NCBI RefSeq assembly: GCF_014489415.1
Contig: NZ_CP060822.1
Span: 1,907,501-1,971,500, forward strand
DNA: 64,000 bases
Direction of reading: 5' to 3'
Source: Cylindrospermopsis curvispora GIHE-G1
Lineage (GTDB): Bacteria; Cyanobacteriota; Cyanobacteriia; Cyanobacteriales; Nostocaceae
Numbering within the stretch: the first letter of the stretch is position 1; each line of letters begins with the position of its first letter. The position numbers and the translations under genes were made by a program. Below, one piece after another: positions 1 to 11,094 of the stretch. The notes beneath the pieces are model-generated. The model was not told the DNA's origin, ran no database searches, and saw only the letters and a list, made by a program, of their open reading frames with translations.

Positions 1-411
1 CCTCGTGCCCCGTACTACTCGGGATTCAGCTTCTATCCTTTGACTTTCGACTACAGGACTTTCACCCCCTCTGGTGCAGTATTTAGCTGCTTCGTCTAGT
101 CTCTGGATTCGATGTTGCTGTCCCACTACCCCAAGAGGTATACCCCTTGGTTTAGGCTCTTCCCCTTTCGCTCACCACTACTGGGGGAATCTCTTTTGAT
201 TTCTTTTCCTCTGGCTACTAAGATGTTTCAATTCGCCAGGTTCGCTCTTTCCTGTCTATATATTCAACAGGCAGTGTTCAGGGTTGCCCCATTCGGATAT
301 TTCCGGCTCTCTGTTTGCTTCCAACTCCCCGGAACTTTTCGCAGGTAACCACGTCCTTCTTCGCCTCTGTGTGCCTAGGTATCCACCATGAGCCCTTATT
401 AGCTTGACCAC
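1..411 (-). rRNA. rrl: 23S ribosomal RNA, 5' part only
   Basis: This is the 5' portion of large-subunit rRNA, cut by the left window edge. Reverse-complemented, the sequence near 350-411 reads like the conserved 23S start (TGGTCAAGC, then GGTGGATACCTAGGCAC and GAGGCGAAGAAGGACGTG). It is the last visible gene of a 16S-Ile-Ala-23S operon. The exact 5' end is placed from the conserved start and may be off by a few bases. ORFs read across this stretch are shadows. Confidence 0.95.
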
Positions 412-469
412 TTGGTTCTTCACTTGCTTCTATCTTTCGATTTCGGCTCTCTTATCTATCTATATGCAG

Positions 470-481
470 TTTTCAAGGTTC
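470..481 (-). promoter_or_regulatory. boxA antitermination site upstream of 23S
   Basis: On the minus strand this reads GAACCTTGAAAA, the boxA core that binds NusB/NusE during rRNA antitermination. It lies in the spacer between tRNA-Ala and 23S, the usual cyanobacterial place. An identical 12-mer occurs in the 16S leader at 2398-2409, which supports the assignment. Confidence 0.8.
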
Positions 482-537
482 TGGCTGGTTTCCACCAGCA
501 GTCTAGGTCTTTCCTAGTTGCTAGTTTCTTCCTAATG

Positions 538-610
538 TGGAGGTTAGCGGACTCGAACCGCTGACATCCTGCTTGCAAAGCAGGCGCTCTACCAGCTGAG
601 CTAAACCCCC
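538..610 (-). tRNA. trnA-TGC: tRNA-Ala (anticodon TGC)
   Basis: A 73-nt cloverleaf without encoded CCA. The 5' acceptor strand GGGGGTT pairs with AACCTCC and is followed by discriminator A. The anticodon arm is CCTGC-TTTGCAA-GCAGG with anticodon TGC, and the T arm carries GGTTCGAGTCC. It lies in the 16S-23S spacer, seven bases from tRNA-Ile, and is co-transcribed with the rRNAs. Confidence 0.97.
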
Positions 611-617
611 ATTCAGG

Positions 618-691
<74 letters not shown>

Positions 692-740
692 TCTCGCGAA
701 CCAAATATTAGTTTGAAAGACTTCACAATCTTACGTCATC

Positions 741-804
741 GACCTAGAGTAGACCATTTGATTCTCTATTCGCCTGCGGCTTTCGATTCCTCAATGGGTA
801 GGTC
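741..804 (-). other. D1-D1' helix of the 16S-23S spacer
   Basis: Just after the 16S end, the minus strand has GACCTACCC at the start and ends in TAGGTC, so both ends can pair to close a long hairpin. This is the D1-D1' helix used in cyanobacterial taxonomy and it probably helps rRNA processing. The inner bulges were not folded here. Confidence 0.7.
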
Positions 805-810
805 TCCCTA

Positions 811-2299
<1,489 letters not shown>

Positions 2300-2397
2300 T
2301 TAAGTTTGTTTTTAGCTCTTTCTTTGACTGATTACCTCAGTCTGGTATTATTTTCTTGACGAGTAGATTGCTTTATACTGTCTTTCAAACTATATTG

Positions 2398-2409
2398 TTT
2401 TCAAGGTTC
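2398..2409 (-). promoter_or_regulatory. boxA antitermination site in the 16S leader
   Basis: Minus-strand GAACCTTGAAAA, identical to the spacer copy before 23S. It lies about 100 bases upstream of mature 16S and about 50 bases downstream of the promoter -10 box, as expected for a leader boxA that recruits the Nus antitermination complex. Confidence 0.8.
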
Positions 2410-2459
2410 GGGTGGACTTGGGAGTCGCTGTTTCCTGCGTCTCTCTCAGCCACTTATTC

Positions 2460-2488
2460 AATATAGCGAACCTCTCTGGGAATGTCAA
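2460..2488 (-). promoter_or_regulatory. rRNA operon promoter
   Basis: On the minus strand TTGACA (2483-2488) is followed by a 17-base spacer and TATATT (2460-2465), a near-perfect sigma-70 type promoter. It sits about 160 bases upstream of 16S, with the leader boxA downstream. nadC is divergent on the other side. The transcription start itself is inferred. Confidence 0.85.
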
Positions 2489-2622
2489 CTACTTTTTTCA
2501 CTTTTTTTGGAAAAAAGTTTTTTGGCTAAATTTTAGGGGCTAAATCCTTTACGGGTTAAGCATTTGAGCCATGGGCAAACTGTTGAAATTTTCGCTTAGG
2601 CTTGATTGTATTTGAACAAATA

Positions 2623-3501
2623 ATGGAAAATTCGATGAAAGGTTTTTTGGGTGTATTACCACCGGTTTTATTGCTTGACCCGATGTTGCGGGTCTGGTTG
2701 ATGGAGGATATTGGTAGGGGCGATCGCACGACTCAATCTCTATTATCCCAGCACCATACTATTGTACAAGCCAGGTGGGTGGCTAAGGCCCAGGGGATAA
2801 TCGCTGGGTTGCCAATTGCAGCTAGGGTGTTTTATCTATTAAATGATCAAATCAGTTTTGTACCACTCAAGGCTGAGGGGGATCCGTGTCAACCTGGTGA
2901 AGTGGTGGCAGAAATTACAGGGGCTTGGGATGGGTTATTGATGGGGGAGCGGGTGGCACTCAATTTGGTGATGCGGTTAAGTGGAATTGCTAGTTTGACT
3001 AATTTATATGTGGAAAAAATAGCAGATTTGCCCGCCAGGTTTGTTGATACTCGCAAGACTACTCCAGGGTTGCGAATTTTAGAAAAGTATGCCAGTGCGG
3101 TGGGTGGAGCTATTAATCATCGGATGGGATTAGATGATGCGGTGATGATTAAGGATAATCACATAGTCGCAGCTGGCAGCATTACTCAGGCTATTCAACA
3201 AGTGCGATCGCAAATTCCATACCCGTTAAGTATTGAGGTGGAAACGGAAACTATAGACCAGGTTGAGGAAGCTGTACAATGTGGAGCTGAAATTATTATG
3301 TTGGATAATATGTCCCTGGATCTGATGACTCAAGCAGTAGGGTTGATTCGTCAACAGGATAAACGGGTGAAAATTGAAGCATCGGGCAATATTAGCCTAG
3401 ATACCATTCGCAGTGTGGCACAAGTGGGAGTTGATTTTATTTCTAGCAGTGCTCCCGTCACTCAATCACCATGGTTAGATCTGAGTATGAGGTTAATTTA
3501 G
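2623..3501 (+). CDS. nadC: nicotinate-nucleotide pyrophosphorylase (carboxylating)
   Basis: Quinolinate phosphoribosyltransferase converts quinolinate and PRPP to nicotinate mononucleotide in cytosolic de novo NAD synthesis. Conserved motifs are EDIGRGDRTT near residue 28, DTRKTTPGLR near 142-151 and HRMGLDDAVMIKDNH near 166-180. The C-terminal half has the barrel signatures IEVETET, MLDNMS, EASGN and DFISSSAPV. The reading frame opens at a TTG at 2602, but the ATG at 2623 gives the usual 290-residue size, and another ATG at 2635 is possible. The gene diverges from the rRNA promoter and stands alone. Confidence 0.95.
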   Translation: MENSMKGFLGVLPPVLLLDPMLRVWLMEDIGRGDRTTQSLLSQHHTIVQARWVAKAQGIIAGLPIAARVFYLLNDQISFVPLKAEGDPCQPGEVVAEITGAWDGLLMGERVALNLVMRLSGIASLTNLYVEKIADLPARFVDTRKTTPGLRILEKYASAVGGAINHRMGLDDAVMIKDNHIVAAGSITQAIQQVRSQIPYPLSIEVETETIDQVEEAVQCGAEIIMLDNMSLDLMTQAVGLIRQQDKRVKIEASGNISLDTIRSVAQVGVDFISSSAPVTQSPWLDLSMRLI

Positions 3502-3515
3502 ATGCCTACAAGTGA

Positions 3516-5339
3516 TTATAACTCCCTATTCGGAAGATTATAAGTCCAGATAGTTTGAGAACGGGCCATGTTTAACCACTGATGGTCATTGGTCAAATAC
3601 CCGATTTCTGTCATGTACTCATGATGGGTTCTGGGAATGGCTAGGTAGTAATCTGATCCTGATTCTTCACACTCATATTCCTTAACCAAATGGGGAGATT
3701 GAACACTCAGATCCAGATTGGTCACGTCATAAAGTCTAATGGCTAGAATACTTCCCCCCCTTTGTTTTGCCAACTGGCGATCGCTCTCGGAAATGTACCA
3801 GTAAACATAGGCCCATTTAGCTGAGCGTGGTACAAAGACAATAGAGCTTCCTGTACCGATTTGGGAAGTAGGGGGAATGTGATTCTTGTGATTCTCTATT
3901 GGGGATTCTGGAGAATCAAGGGTATTGATGACTGGGACTGGTGCTTCTATATCCCAAACTAACTCACCGAAATCTAACCCTACTGCTTGATCGAAAACAT
4001 CGGAGTCACTGGCAATCACTTCCTCCGTGTTTGGATATGGGGAGTAATTAACTGGATCCTCATTACTATTGTGATCTGTTTCTTTCAGAATTCTCCTTTT
4101 GGCACTTTTACTAGAACCTGATATCCCTCCAGCAACAAGATTTTTCTTTCGTCGAGATTTTCTCCCCATTAATAGCCAAATTAAAAACGTTAAGACTATT
4201 ACTAAAAAGCATAAACCAATTAACAGTCCTAGGAGTTTTCTGTTTCCCACCACATCGGAAAATAGCCGCCTAGCATAATCCCAATAATTACCATTATTTC
4301 TTCCTGGGGAAGTGTCTGGGGAGACAGAACTTGACAGCAGGGCATTTTGGGAATAGATGGGAGCTAGATACTCAGAACCAGCAGAGGTGGAGTTTTGTGC
4401 TGTATTTGGTAGTGTCTCTACTGCTGACATCTCTTCTTCTTTGGCCTTAGATATAGCTTTTTTTCCTACTTGGGTGGTAGCAAGATCCACAAAATTAACC
4501 ACTGTAGGATCAGAGTTACGCTTGTAAGCATAAACCAGAGGTAGTGAAAAAGGATATTTGGAATGATCGGGATAAGTACCCTGAATTTTGAGTATTCTTA
4601 CCTGGGGAACGGTTTTTACCTGGCTGACTATGGCATAGCTCATACCATCCTTACCCAATTGTTGGATAATTTCCGTAGTTTTATCTCGGCTAATAGTAAG
4701 ATATTTATCACTATTAGTAGTAAATTCGGAAAAATTGAACACTGGGTAACCACCGAGAGAACGGCGAGTTTCACTGGTGACAGAACGATCAATAAACCGA
4801 ATTGCCATGGGAGGCCCACCTACCTGGGACCAATTAGTAATTTCACCTCTAAATATCCTCGTAAACTCCTCAATAGTTAAACCACCCTGAAATGGATTAT
4901 CAACACCAACCACAACGGCAATTTTTTCTCTGGTTAGAACAACTTGCTCTATTCCCTGAGCTTTTTCTCCTGGAGTCAGTCCTCGGGCGATCGCCGCTAC
5001 ATCAATTTGGCCATTCAACAAGGATTTAATAGCTGCATCATTACCGCTTGTCCCTATTTCCACCTGAGTATGGGGAAACAGTTCCTGAAAGCTATTTTTC
5101 AGCTTTTGGTTGATTACTAACAATTTAATCGAACCATCAATTCTGACCTTATTCTTATTAGCGACTCTTGGTAACAGTTCCAAACCATTACTTTCCGTGT
5201 TTGATTGTGCTAGTGCTGGTGCAAAAAAGTTTGTTGTTAGCAGACTACCAGCTAAAGTTAAAAACAAGAATAATAAATTACGTGTTAGTTTATTTGCACT
5301 ATTTAGATTTAGATTATTATTTTTACTTTCTTTTCGCAT
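3516..5339 (-). CDS. periplasmic-binding domain, TM segment and DUF4912 protein
   Basis: A 607-residue membrane protein. Residues 20-45 form a signal peptide ending ALAQ. Residues about 65-300 resemble PstS-type phosphate-binding proteins (EIGTSGNDAAIKSLLNGQID, then LTIEEFTRIFRGEITNW). A single hydrophobic helix spans about 368-391 and is followed by a basic stretch, so the C-terminal half should be cytoplasmic. Residues about 495-600 match DUF4912 (FVPRSAKWAYVYWYIS and later IWTYNLP). No permease or ATPase gene is nearby, so a sensing role is likelier than transport. That is inference, and the ligand is unknown. It converges with nadC and diverges from the kinase at 5612. Confidence 0.8.
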   Translation of the reverse strand: MRKESKNNNLNLNSANKLTRNLLFLFLTLAGSLLTTNFFAPALAQSNTESNGLELLPRVANKNKVRIDGSIKLLVINQKLKNSFQELFPHTQVEIGTSGNDAAIKSLLNGQIDVAAIARGLTPGEKAQGIEQVVLTREKIAVVVGVDNPFQGGLTIEEFTRIFRGEITNWSQVGGPPMAIRFIDRSVTSETRRSLGGYPVFNFSEFTTNSDKYLTISRDKTTEIIQQLGKDGMSYAIVSQVKTVPQVRILKIQGTYPDHSKYPFSLPLVYAYKRNSDPTVVNFVDLATTQVGKKAISKAKEEEMSAVETLPNTAQNSTSAGSEYLAPIYSQNALLSSSVSPDTSPGRNNGNYWDYARRLFSDVVGNRKLLGLLIGLCFLVIVLTFLIWLLMGRKSRRKKNLVAGGISGSSKSAKRRILKETDHNSNEDPVNYSPYPNTEEVIASDSDVFDQAVGLDFGELVWDIEAPVPVINTLDSPESPIENHKNHIPPTSQIGTGSSIVFVPRSAKWAYVYWYISESDRQLAKQRGGSILAIRLYDVTNLDLSVQSPHLVKEYECEESGSDYYLAIPRTHHEYMTEIGYLTNDHQWLNMARSQTIWTYNLPNREL

Positions 5340-5611
5340 ACCTTATTTACCAAAATGCTGTACTTTACAGATCTGTCGAGACAGGTAGTTCATTAACCAA
5401 CAACAACTGACAGAAAATTAACACACAGAGTTCACTTTTTGCCAATGTTTTTCCACTTCTTAACAATTATACATTATATGGGACTTTTCTTAACTATTCG
5501 ACCCCGCAAGAATAATGATCACTCCCGGAACCATTCGTGCTAAAATAAACATGCGAACTAGATAATAAACCAGCTTAGATATTCAGTAAAAATATCCTCC
5601 CACCAAAAGCC

Positions 5612-6700
5612 ATGAATCAGATATGCTGTCTGAATCCTACTTATGAATGTGATAATCCCCAAGTTCCAGATCACACTAGTTCTTGCCCTACCTGTGGCAC
5701 TCCTCTAGTAATATTGAAGAATCGTTATCAACCAGTTAAACGTTTAGGGGGCGGTGGATTTGCTAAAACCTACTTGGCGCTGGACACTCATAAATTAAAT
5801 GAACTTTGTGTAATTAAACAGCTGGCACCTTCCTTAGGTAATCAAACAACACAAGCCTTAATTAAAGCTACAGAGTTATTTCTACAAGAGGCACAGCAAT
5901 TACAAAAGTTGGCCGAACACACCCAAATACCTAGCTTATTTGCATACTTTCAAGAAAATCGACAGTTATATTTAGTAGAGCAGTTTGTTGATGGCAAAAA
6001 TTTACTCGAAGAACTACAAACTGAAGGTGTGTTCAACGAAGGTAAAATTCGCCAGTTTTTGCAGGACTTATTGCTCATCCTCCAGGAAGTTCATAAGCAA
6101 GGAATTATACACCGAGATATTAAACCGGAAAATATTATGCGTCGTCACAAAGATGGTAAATTGGTGTTGATTGATTTTGGTGCTTCAAAGGAATTACAAG
6201 GAGGAGCAACTTCAGGAACTCGGATTGGTACAGATGGTTATGCACCCTGGGAGCAAAGAGTTGATGGTGTGGCAAGTACTGCTGGTGATTTATACAGTCT
6301 CGGTGTAACCTGTTTTTACCTGCTTACTAGTAAAAATCCCTATGAGCTTTGGCTTAAAGACGGTTATAACTGGGTGGCAAACTGGCGTAACTATCTAAAT
6401 CAACCTTTAAGTCAGAAATTGCAGCAGATTTTGGATAAGTTATTAGTAGCTAGTTCTGAGAACCGCTATGGTTTGGCGGACAAGGTACTAGAAGAATTGA
6501 GACAACCGTTTAGTATTATCCCATCGAACTGTCCTAAAACAATAATATCAAACACTAAAAAACCCCGGCCATTCGGTTATATCCTAGCACTGATTAGTGT
6601 GGTTCTACTAGGAATTGGTTACCTATTAATAACCAAAACTCCACAATTTCAACCTAAGACCGAGCCTAATGGAATCCAAGAAACAGATAGGGGACTTTAA
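5612..6700 (+). CDS. 4-Cys type serine/threonine protein kinase
   Basis: A 362-residue eukaryotic-type kinase. It opens with a cysteine cluster (C5, C6, C13, then CPTCG at 25-29), the mark of the cyanobacterial 4-Cys kinase group and probably a zinc ribbon. The glycine loop LGGGGFAKTY is at 45-54, the ATP lysine at K69, the catalytic loop HRDIKPEN at 167-174 and DFG at 188-190. A helix near 320-338 anchors it in the membrane, and only a short tail follows. The catalytic residues look intact. The start ATG sits directly before the cysteine motif. Its target is unknown. It converges on aroB with a 9-base gap. Confidence 0.92.
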   Translation: MNQICCLNPTYECDNPQVPDHTSSCPTCGTPLVILKNRYQPVKRLGGGGFAKTYLALDTHKLNELCVIKQLAPSLGNQTTQALIKATELFLQEAQQLQKLAEHTQIPSLFAYFQENRQLYLVEQFVDGKNLLEELQTEGVFNEGKIRQFLQDLLLILQEVHKQGIIHRDIKPENIMRRHKDGKLVLIDFGASKELQGGATSGTRIGTDGYAPWEQRVDGVASTAGDLYSLGVTCFYLLTSKNPYELWLKDGYNWVANWRNYLNQPLSQKLQQILDKLLVASSENRYGLADKVLEELRQPFSIIPSNCPKTIISNTKKPRPFGYILALISVVLLGIGYLLITKTPQFQPKTEPNGIQETDRGL

Positions 6701-6709
6701 TAAACGCAT

Positions 6710-7807
6710 CTAACAACTAAAACTGGACAAAACCTGAGTAATAATATCCGTTGGTACCTGATCTGTAACTAGAACCTTTCCTATTTGAGTAGGTAGGACA
6801 AATCTCACCCTTCCTGATTTAACCTTCTTATCTAATTGTAAGGCATCAATTAGTTGATTAATATCCAAACCCACAGGCAATTTAGTTGGCAGTCCAGCTT
6901 TTTTGATAAGTGTATTTTGACGCTCTGCATCTGATTTTGACCAAAGTTCCAACCTAACAGCAATTTCCCCCGCCGCTATCATACCAAGACCTACGGCTTC
7001 ACCATGCTTAAACACTCGATATTTAGTGACACTTTCCACTGCGTGACCAATAGTATGGCCGTAATTCAAAATTGCCCGGATTCCAGATTCTTTTTCATCT
7101 TGACTGACCACATTTGCTTTAGCTGCACAAGAATGAGTTAAGATATAGTTTATCAGGTCGGATTTTACATAGCGGAGTTGATCAAGGTGCTTGCTCGCTT
7201 CCAACTGAGTAAACAATTGGGGATCCCAAATTACCCCGTACTTGATCACTTCCGCCATTCCCGCTCTGAACTCACCGCTAGGTAAGGTTTGGAGAACTTG
7301 AGGGTCAATTAGTACTAATCTGGGTTGATAAAATGCACCGATTAGGTTTTTACCATAGGGATGATTAACCCCTGTTTTTCCACCCACGGAAGAATCAACC
7401 ATCGCTAATAAACTAGTGGGGACTTGTACTAAATTAATTCCTCTTAGCCAGGTAGCAGCAGCAAATCCCGTCATGTCACCCACAACACCACCACCCAAAG
7501 CTACCATGGTAGAGTTGCGCTCTAATTTATGTTCTAAAGCTGTATCATAAATTTTTTGAATAGAGTTTAATGTTTTATATCTCTCTCCAGGTGGGAGACT
7601 ATAGTGAACCACATCAAAACCAGCATTTTGCAAAGAGGCGATCGCCCGCTCTCCATAATGCTTAAATATCATGGGGTTAGAAACCAACAAGACCTTTTTA
7701 CCTAGACTGAGACTAGCCATTTGTGGGCCCAGTTGATCTAGACTACCTGGTGCAACAATGATTTGATAGGAATTTTCTGGTATATCTACTTTAATTACGG
7801 AAGTCAT
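6710..7807 (-). CDS. aroB: 3-dehydroquinate synthase
   Basis: The second shikimate-pathway enzyme; it cyclises DAHP to 3-dehydroquinate using NAD and a divalent metal in the cytosol. The 365-residue length is typical. Visible motifs are the NAD-binding [19 protein letters not shown], the substrate motif [13 protein letters not shown], and the metal site [11 protein letters not shown] followed by HGEAVGLGM. All key residues appear intact. The ATG start follows a short intergenic region shared with petL on the other strand. No other aro gene is adjacent. Confidence 0.97.
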   Translation of the reverse strand: MTSVIKVDIPENSYQIIVAPGSLDQLGPQMASLSLGKKVLLVSNPMIFKHYGERAIASLQNAGFDVVHYSLPPGERYKTLNSIQKIYDTALEHKLERNSTMVALGGGVVGDMTGFAAATWLRGINLVQVPTSLLAMVDSSVGGKTGVNHPYGKNLIGAFYQPRLVLIDPQVLQTLPSGEFRAGMAEVIKYGVIWDPQLFTQLEASKHLDQLRYVKSDLINYILTHSCAAKANVVSQDEKESGIRAILNYGHTIGHAVESVTKYRVFKHGEAVGLGMIAAGEIAVRLELWSKSDAERQNTLIKKAGLPTKLPVGLDINQLIDALQLDKKVKSGRVRFVLPTQIGKVLVTDQVPTDIITQVLSSFSC

Positions 7808-7881
7808 CGAAAAACCCGGATATAATGGGAAATTATATATGATTGAATAGATTTAGTGAACTAAATTCTGGAGCAAGATCA

Positions 7882-7974
7882 ATGGCCGTAGTAGAATATG
7901 TGGCTTTTTTGGCCGTGTTTACAGTTATCGCAGTGGGACTATTATTTGGTCTTCGTGCTGCTAAGATAATCTAG
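7882..7974 (+). CDS. petL: cytochrome b6-f complex subunit PetL (subunit VI)
   Basis: A 30-residue single-helix protein starting MAVVEYVAFLAVFTVIAVG and ending LRAAKII. From memory of the family, the pattern FLA-FT-IA-GLLFGLR-AKI is that of Nostoc PetL, a small peripheral subunit that stabilises the b6-f dimer in the thylakoid membrane. The gene is too short for ordinary ORF cut-offs. It begins about 75 bases from aroB on the opposite strand, and its stop codon abuts a double-hairpin repeat that could end transcription. Other pet genes lie near 11-12.7 kb. Confidence 0.85.
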   Translation: MAVVEYVAFLAVFTVIAVGLLFGLRAAKII

Positions 7975-8048
7975 AGACTGTCCGTGGGGGAGACAGGGAA
8001 TTAATTCCCTGTCTGAAAGCCAAAGTCGGTTCTCAACCGACTGGTTTT
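7974..8048. repeat. double-hairpin repeat between petL and bioB
   Basis: It contains a perfect 24-base palindrome at 7991-8014 and a second hairpin (AGTCGGTT / AACCGACT) at 8024-8042. The reverse complement closely matches 33231-33305 and its duplicate at 33664-33738, including the GAGACTGTCC end and the AAAAC-AGTCGGTT end. It fills the gap between the two convergent genes and supplies the last bioB codons. It could act as a bidirectional terminator, and its spread suggests a small mobile repeat. Confidence 0.75.
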
Positions 8049-9037
8049 ATGGGTTGGGTTTTAGGAAGTTTAGAAGGAGGACGCATTTGCAAACCCAATA
8101 GCTTTAACATTTCCCCATCCGTGTCATAATCGGGACAAGGGGTGGTAACCGTCAACATTTTCTGGTCATCACTAGAAAAAATTGAATTGGCACCCGCCAT
8201 AAAACACAAAGACTGTTCCACAGGAGAAAGTCTGGCTCTTCCAGCACTTAAACGCACGTCAGAGGTGGGCATAATGATTCTAGCAGTAGCAATCATCCGC
8301 ACCACATCCCAAATAGGAACTTCCGGTTGGTCGGCCAGGGGTGTTCCCTCAACCTGGGAGAGAATATTAATAGGAACTGATTCAGGATGGGGTGCCAAAC
8401 TAGATAGAGTATATAACATTCCCACCCGGTCTTCCACACTCTCACCTAGACCGAGAATACCACCAGAACAAACAGTCACATTAGTTGATCGAACATTCTT
8501 AATTGTATTCAGGCGATCGCTATATGTTCTAGTGGTAATAACACTGCTATAATATTCTTCAGAAGTATCCAGATTATGGTTGTAAGCGTAAAGACCCGCA
8601 TCTTGCAATTTTTGAGCTTGATTGGCTGTTAACATGCCCAAAGTGCAGCAGACCTCCAGTCCCATAGAGGTTACATTTTTAACCATATCCAAAACTTGTT
8701 CAAATTGGGAATTATCTCGTACTTCGCGCCAAGCAGCGCCCATACAGATTCGACTGACACCATTTTCCCTAGCTTTCTGAGCAATATTTAATACTGTTTC
8801 CTTAGCTAATAAAGCTTCTGGCTTGACCTCAGTTTTATAATGGGAGGACTGGGCACAGTAACCACAGTCTTCTGGGCAACCACCAGTTTTAATAGATATT
8901 AGCTTGCACACCTGTATTTGTTTAGGATTATGAAATTGACGGTGTACAGTAGCGGCTTGATAAACCAGCTCTAAAAATGGTGTATTGTAGATAGCGAAAA
9001 TCTCATTTTTTTGCCAATCGTAGCGTATTTGCGCCAT
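8033..9037 (-). CDS. bioB: biotin synthase
   Basis: Radical SAM enzyme that inserts sulfur into dethiobiotin, the last step of biotin synthesis. The [4Fe-4S] motif [10 protein letters not shown] places cysteines at 54, 58 and 61. Further family motifs are [18 protein letters not shown] and LSAGR. At 334 residues the length is normal. The last codons and the stop lie inside the double-hairpin repeat, so the extreme C-terminus (PVG) comes from repeat DNA. No other bio gene is adjacent. Confidence 0.97.
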   Translation of the reverse strand: MAQIRYDWQKNEIFAIYNTPFLELVYQAATVHRQFHNPKQIQVCKLISIKTGGCPEDCGYCAQSSHYKTEVKPEALLAKETVLNIAQKARENGVSRICMGAAWREVRDNSQFEQVLDMVKNVTSMGLEVCCTLGMLTANQAQKLQDAGLYAYNHNLDTSEEYYSSVITTRTYSDRLNTIKNVRSTNVTVCSGGILGLGESVEDRVGMLYTLSSLAPHPESVPINILSQVEGTPLADQPEVPIWDVVRMIATARIIMPTSDVRLSAGRARLSPVEQSLCFMAGANSIFSSDDQKMLTVTTPCPDYDTDGEMLKLLGLQMRPPSKLPKTQPIKPVG

Positions 9038-9177
9038 TACTATCCTTTTACTATCCTTTATAATGAACAGAAAGACACGAAAATTTTAACCGTGGGATAC
9101 AAGTAGACTAGCATCATCTACGGACCAATGGCAATTAGCAATCATGTAGAATCAAGAAAACACTAAAAATCCTAAAA

Positions 9178-10626
9178 ATGACCCTAGCTGAAACTCCAAA
9201 TCATACAAACTCTCATAATCCTTTACTTTCCCTCAACTATGAATATAAATTGGAGTCATTAGGTAATGATTACTATGACGAAGTTGACGCGGAAGAATTT
9301 CCCCAACACATTTTACGCTGGCGAAATAACTCATTATTAGAACGTTTAGGAATAGACCATCAAATAATTACAGACCAAAACTTTATTGATAGCTTTGGCA
9401 AATTCGAAGGAAAGAAACCATTTTTAGCACTGCGTTATCACGGCTATCAATTTGGTGAATATAACCCCCATTTAGGAGATGGTAGAGGTTTTCTTTATGG
9501 ACAAGTTAGGGGTGTGGATGGAGAACTATATGATTTTGGCACTAAGGGGTCAGGGAGAACGCCTTATTCCCGTGGTGGTGATGGAATGCTAACCCTCAAG
9601 GGAGGGGTGAGAGAAGTTTTAGCAGGGGAAGCATTACATCGTTTAGGTGTGAGAACATCCCGATGTTTAAGTATGATTGAAACTGGATTATCTTTATGGC
9701 GAGGAGATGAACCTTCTCCCACCCGTTCATCAGTTATGGTGCGCATGAGTAAATCCCATATTAGATTTGGCACTTTTGAGAGATTACATTATTTAAAACG
9801 CCCGGATTTAATCCAGAAATTATTAGATCATGTGATTGATCAATATTATCAAGATCTAAACAATCAGCAGGATAAATATGCTTTGTTTTATGCTGAACTG
9901 GTGAAGAGAGTAGCGGAGTTAGTGGCACAATGGATGTGCGCGGGTTTTTGCCATGGGGTTTTAAATACTGACAACATGTCTATTACAGGGGAAAGTTTTG
10001 ACTATGGACCCTATGCTTTTATCCCCACCTATGATTTAAATTTTACTGCTGCCTATTTTGACTATTATCGGCGTTATTGTTATGGTCAGCAACCAAGTAT
10101 TTGTTATTTAAATTTAGAACTGTTGCAAGAGCCATTAAAAGCGGTGATTGACCCAGCGGATCTGGATTATGGGTTAGCAAAATTTCAGGAATACTACCAT
10201 GCAGAATATGGGAATTTGATGTTGAAAAGATTAGGTTTCGCCCAACCCAAATTTCCAGAAGCTGATGATTTGTTAGATCTCACAATTATTTTTTTAAAAG
10301 AAAGTCAAATTAATTATCATCAGTTTTTTGCCGATATGGCAAAGACATTTTCCCCCAGATGGCGTGAGGAACCTAGTTTAATTATGGAGGAATCACAAAT
10401 TTTGCCAAGGTCATTATCTGTTTTTAAAAACTGGTGTGCACTTTATCATCAAGTCCTCAACAATTCGGTTTCCCAAGAAATGGCGACGAATGTTGGTACA
10501 ACCTTAATCCAATATAATCCCCAGTCCAATTTACTAAGACCAGTAATTGAAGAGATTTGGCAACCAATTGTGGAACAGGATAATTGGCAACCTTTTTATG
10601 ATTTGATCCAAAATTTTCATACCTAG
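9178..10626 (+). CDS. selO: SelO / YdiU family protein adenylyltransferase
   Basis: Member of the UPF0061/SelO pseudokinase-fold family, which transfers AMP to protein hydroxyls and is linked to redox homeostasis. The family core is clear: [57 protein letters not shown] and [16 protein letters not shown]. The glycine-rich and metal-binding segments look intact. At 482 residues it is typical of bacterial forms without the C-terminal selenocysteine. It is monocistronic, with a strong terminator hairpin just after the stop. Confidence 0.93.
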   Translation: MTLAETPNHTNSHNPLLSLNYEYKLESLGNDYYDEVDAEEFPQHILRWRNNSLLERLGIDHQIITDQNFIDSFGKFEGKKPFLALRYHGYQFGEYNPHLGDGRGFLYGQVRGVDGELYDFGTKGSGRTPYSRGGDGMLTLKGGVREVLAGEALHRLGVRTSRCLSMIETGLSLWRGDEPSPTRSSVMVRMSKSHIRFGTFERLHYLKRPDLIQKLLDHVIDQYYQDLNNQQDKYALFYAELVKRVAELVAQWMCAGFCHGVLNTDNMSITGESFDYGPYAFIPTYDLNFTAAYFDYYRRYCYGQQPSICYLNLELLQEPLKAVIDPADLDYGLAKFQEYYHAEYGNLMLKRLGFAQPKFPEADDLLDLTIIFLKESQINYHQFFADMAKTFSPRWREEPSLIMEESQILPRSLSVFKNWCALYHQVLNNSVSQEMATNVGTTLIQYNPQSNLLRPVIEEIWQPIVEQDNWQPFYDLIQNFHT

Positions 10627-10634
10627 ATAACAAA

Positions 10635-10667
10635 CCGTGCTGTCTAAACTTTTAACAGCACGGCTAT
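10635..10667 (+). terminator. hairpin terminator after selO
   Basis: A perfect 9-bp stem, ccgtgctgt at 10635-10643 and acagcacgg at 10655-10663, begins nine bases after the selO stop. An AT-rich tail (ctatttgcc, then ttatttatt) follows rather than a clean T-run. It could serve selO and the convergent gene at 10690. Confidence 0.65.
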
Positions 10668-10689
10668 TTGCCTTATTTATTTCCAAACT

Positions 10690-10917
10690 CTACTCAGATA
10701 AGCCTTGGCTGGTGTAAGCATCCATACCATAAGCAGGAGTGCGGGTTTCATAATTAATTTCTTGACCGGTAATTGACTTGGCTAGTCTTGCAAACGACTC
10801 AGAACGCCAATTACGTTCATGAATGGGCTTGCTTTGCTCACCCATAAAATATGCTAGGGAACCAATCAACCCAGCTGCGACCCAACCAATAACAAATAAT
10901 GCAATTAACACAACCAT
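10690..10917 (-). CDS. small membrane protein resembling PSII assembly factor Psb35
   Basis: A 75-residue protein. Residues 2-24 form one transmembrane helix (LIALFVIGWVAAGLIGSLAY), followed by a conserved-looking soluble tail with GEQSKPIHERNW and TPAYGMDAY. From memory this matches the cyanobacterial Psb35 (Ssl2148-like) family, reported to stabilise the CP47 module and associated Hlips. No alignment was possible, so the name is tentative. It lies downstream of the petC-petA operon, beyond a terminator, and is probably transcribed separately. Confidence 0.6.
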   Translation of the reverse strand: MVVLIALFVIGWVAAGLIGSLAYFMGEQSKPIHERNWRSESFARLAKSITGQEINYETRTPAYGMDAYTSQGLSE

Positions 10918-11036
10918 TTGAGTAACTCCTTGTTGAATGAGTCTTTATTACTCTATATAAATAAAGATAACAAAATGTTAAGAAAATTGTCAAATGGGTC
11001 TCAAGTGTGGTAACCGCCATTTAAAGTAGGGGTTGC

Positions 11037-11065
11037 TGGAAAAAAAGACAGGCTTTTTGCCTGTC
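11037..11065 (-). terminator. Rho-independent terminator after petA
   Basis: On the minus strand a 7-bp stem GACAGGC / GCCTGTC with loop AAAAA is followed directly by a run of seven T (complement of 11040-11046). It begins about 30 bases past the petA stop, a classic intrinsic terminator for the petC-petA transcript. Confidence 0.85.
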
Positions 11066-11094
11066 CCAAGAAAAAAGTGCGATTAGCAGGGAAT

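Noticed and set aside
8142-8552. A 136-codon frame opposite bioB
   Set aside because: It lies entirely within the conserved bioB gene and has no family features.
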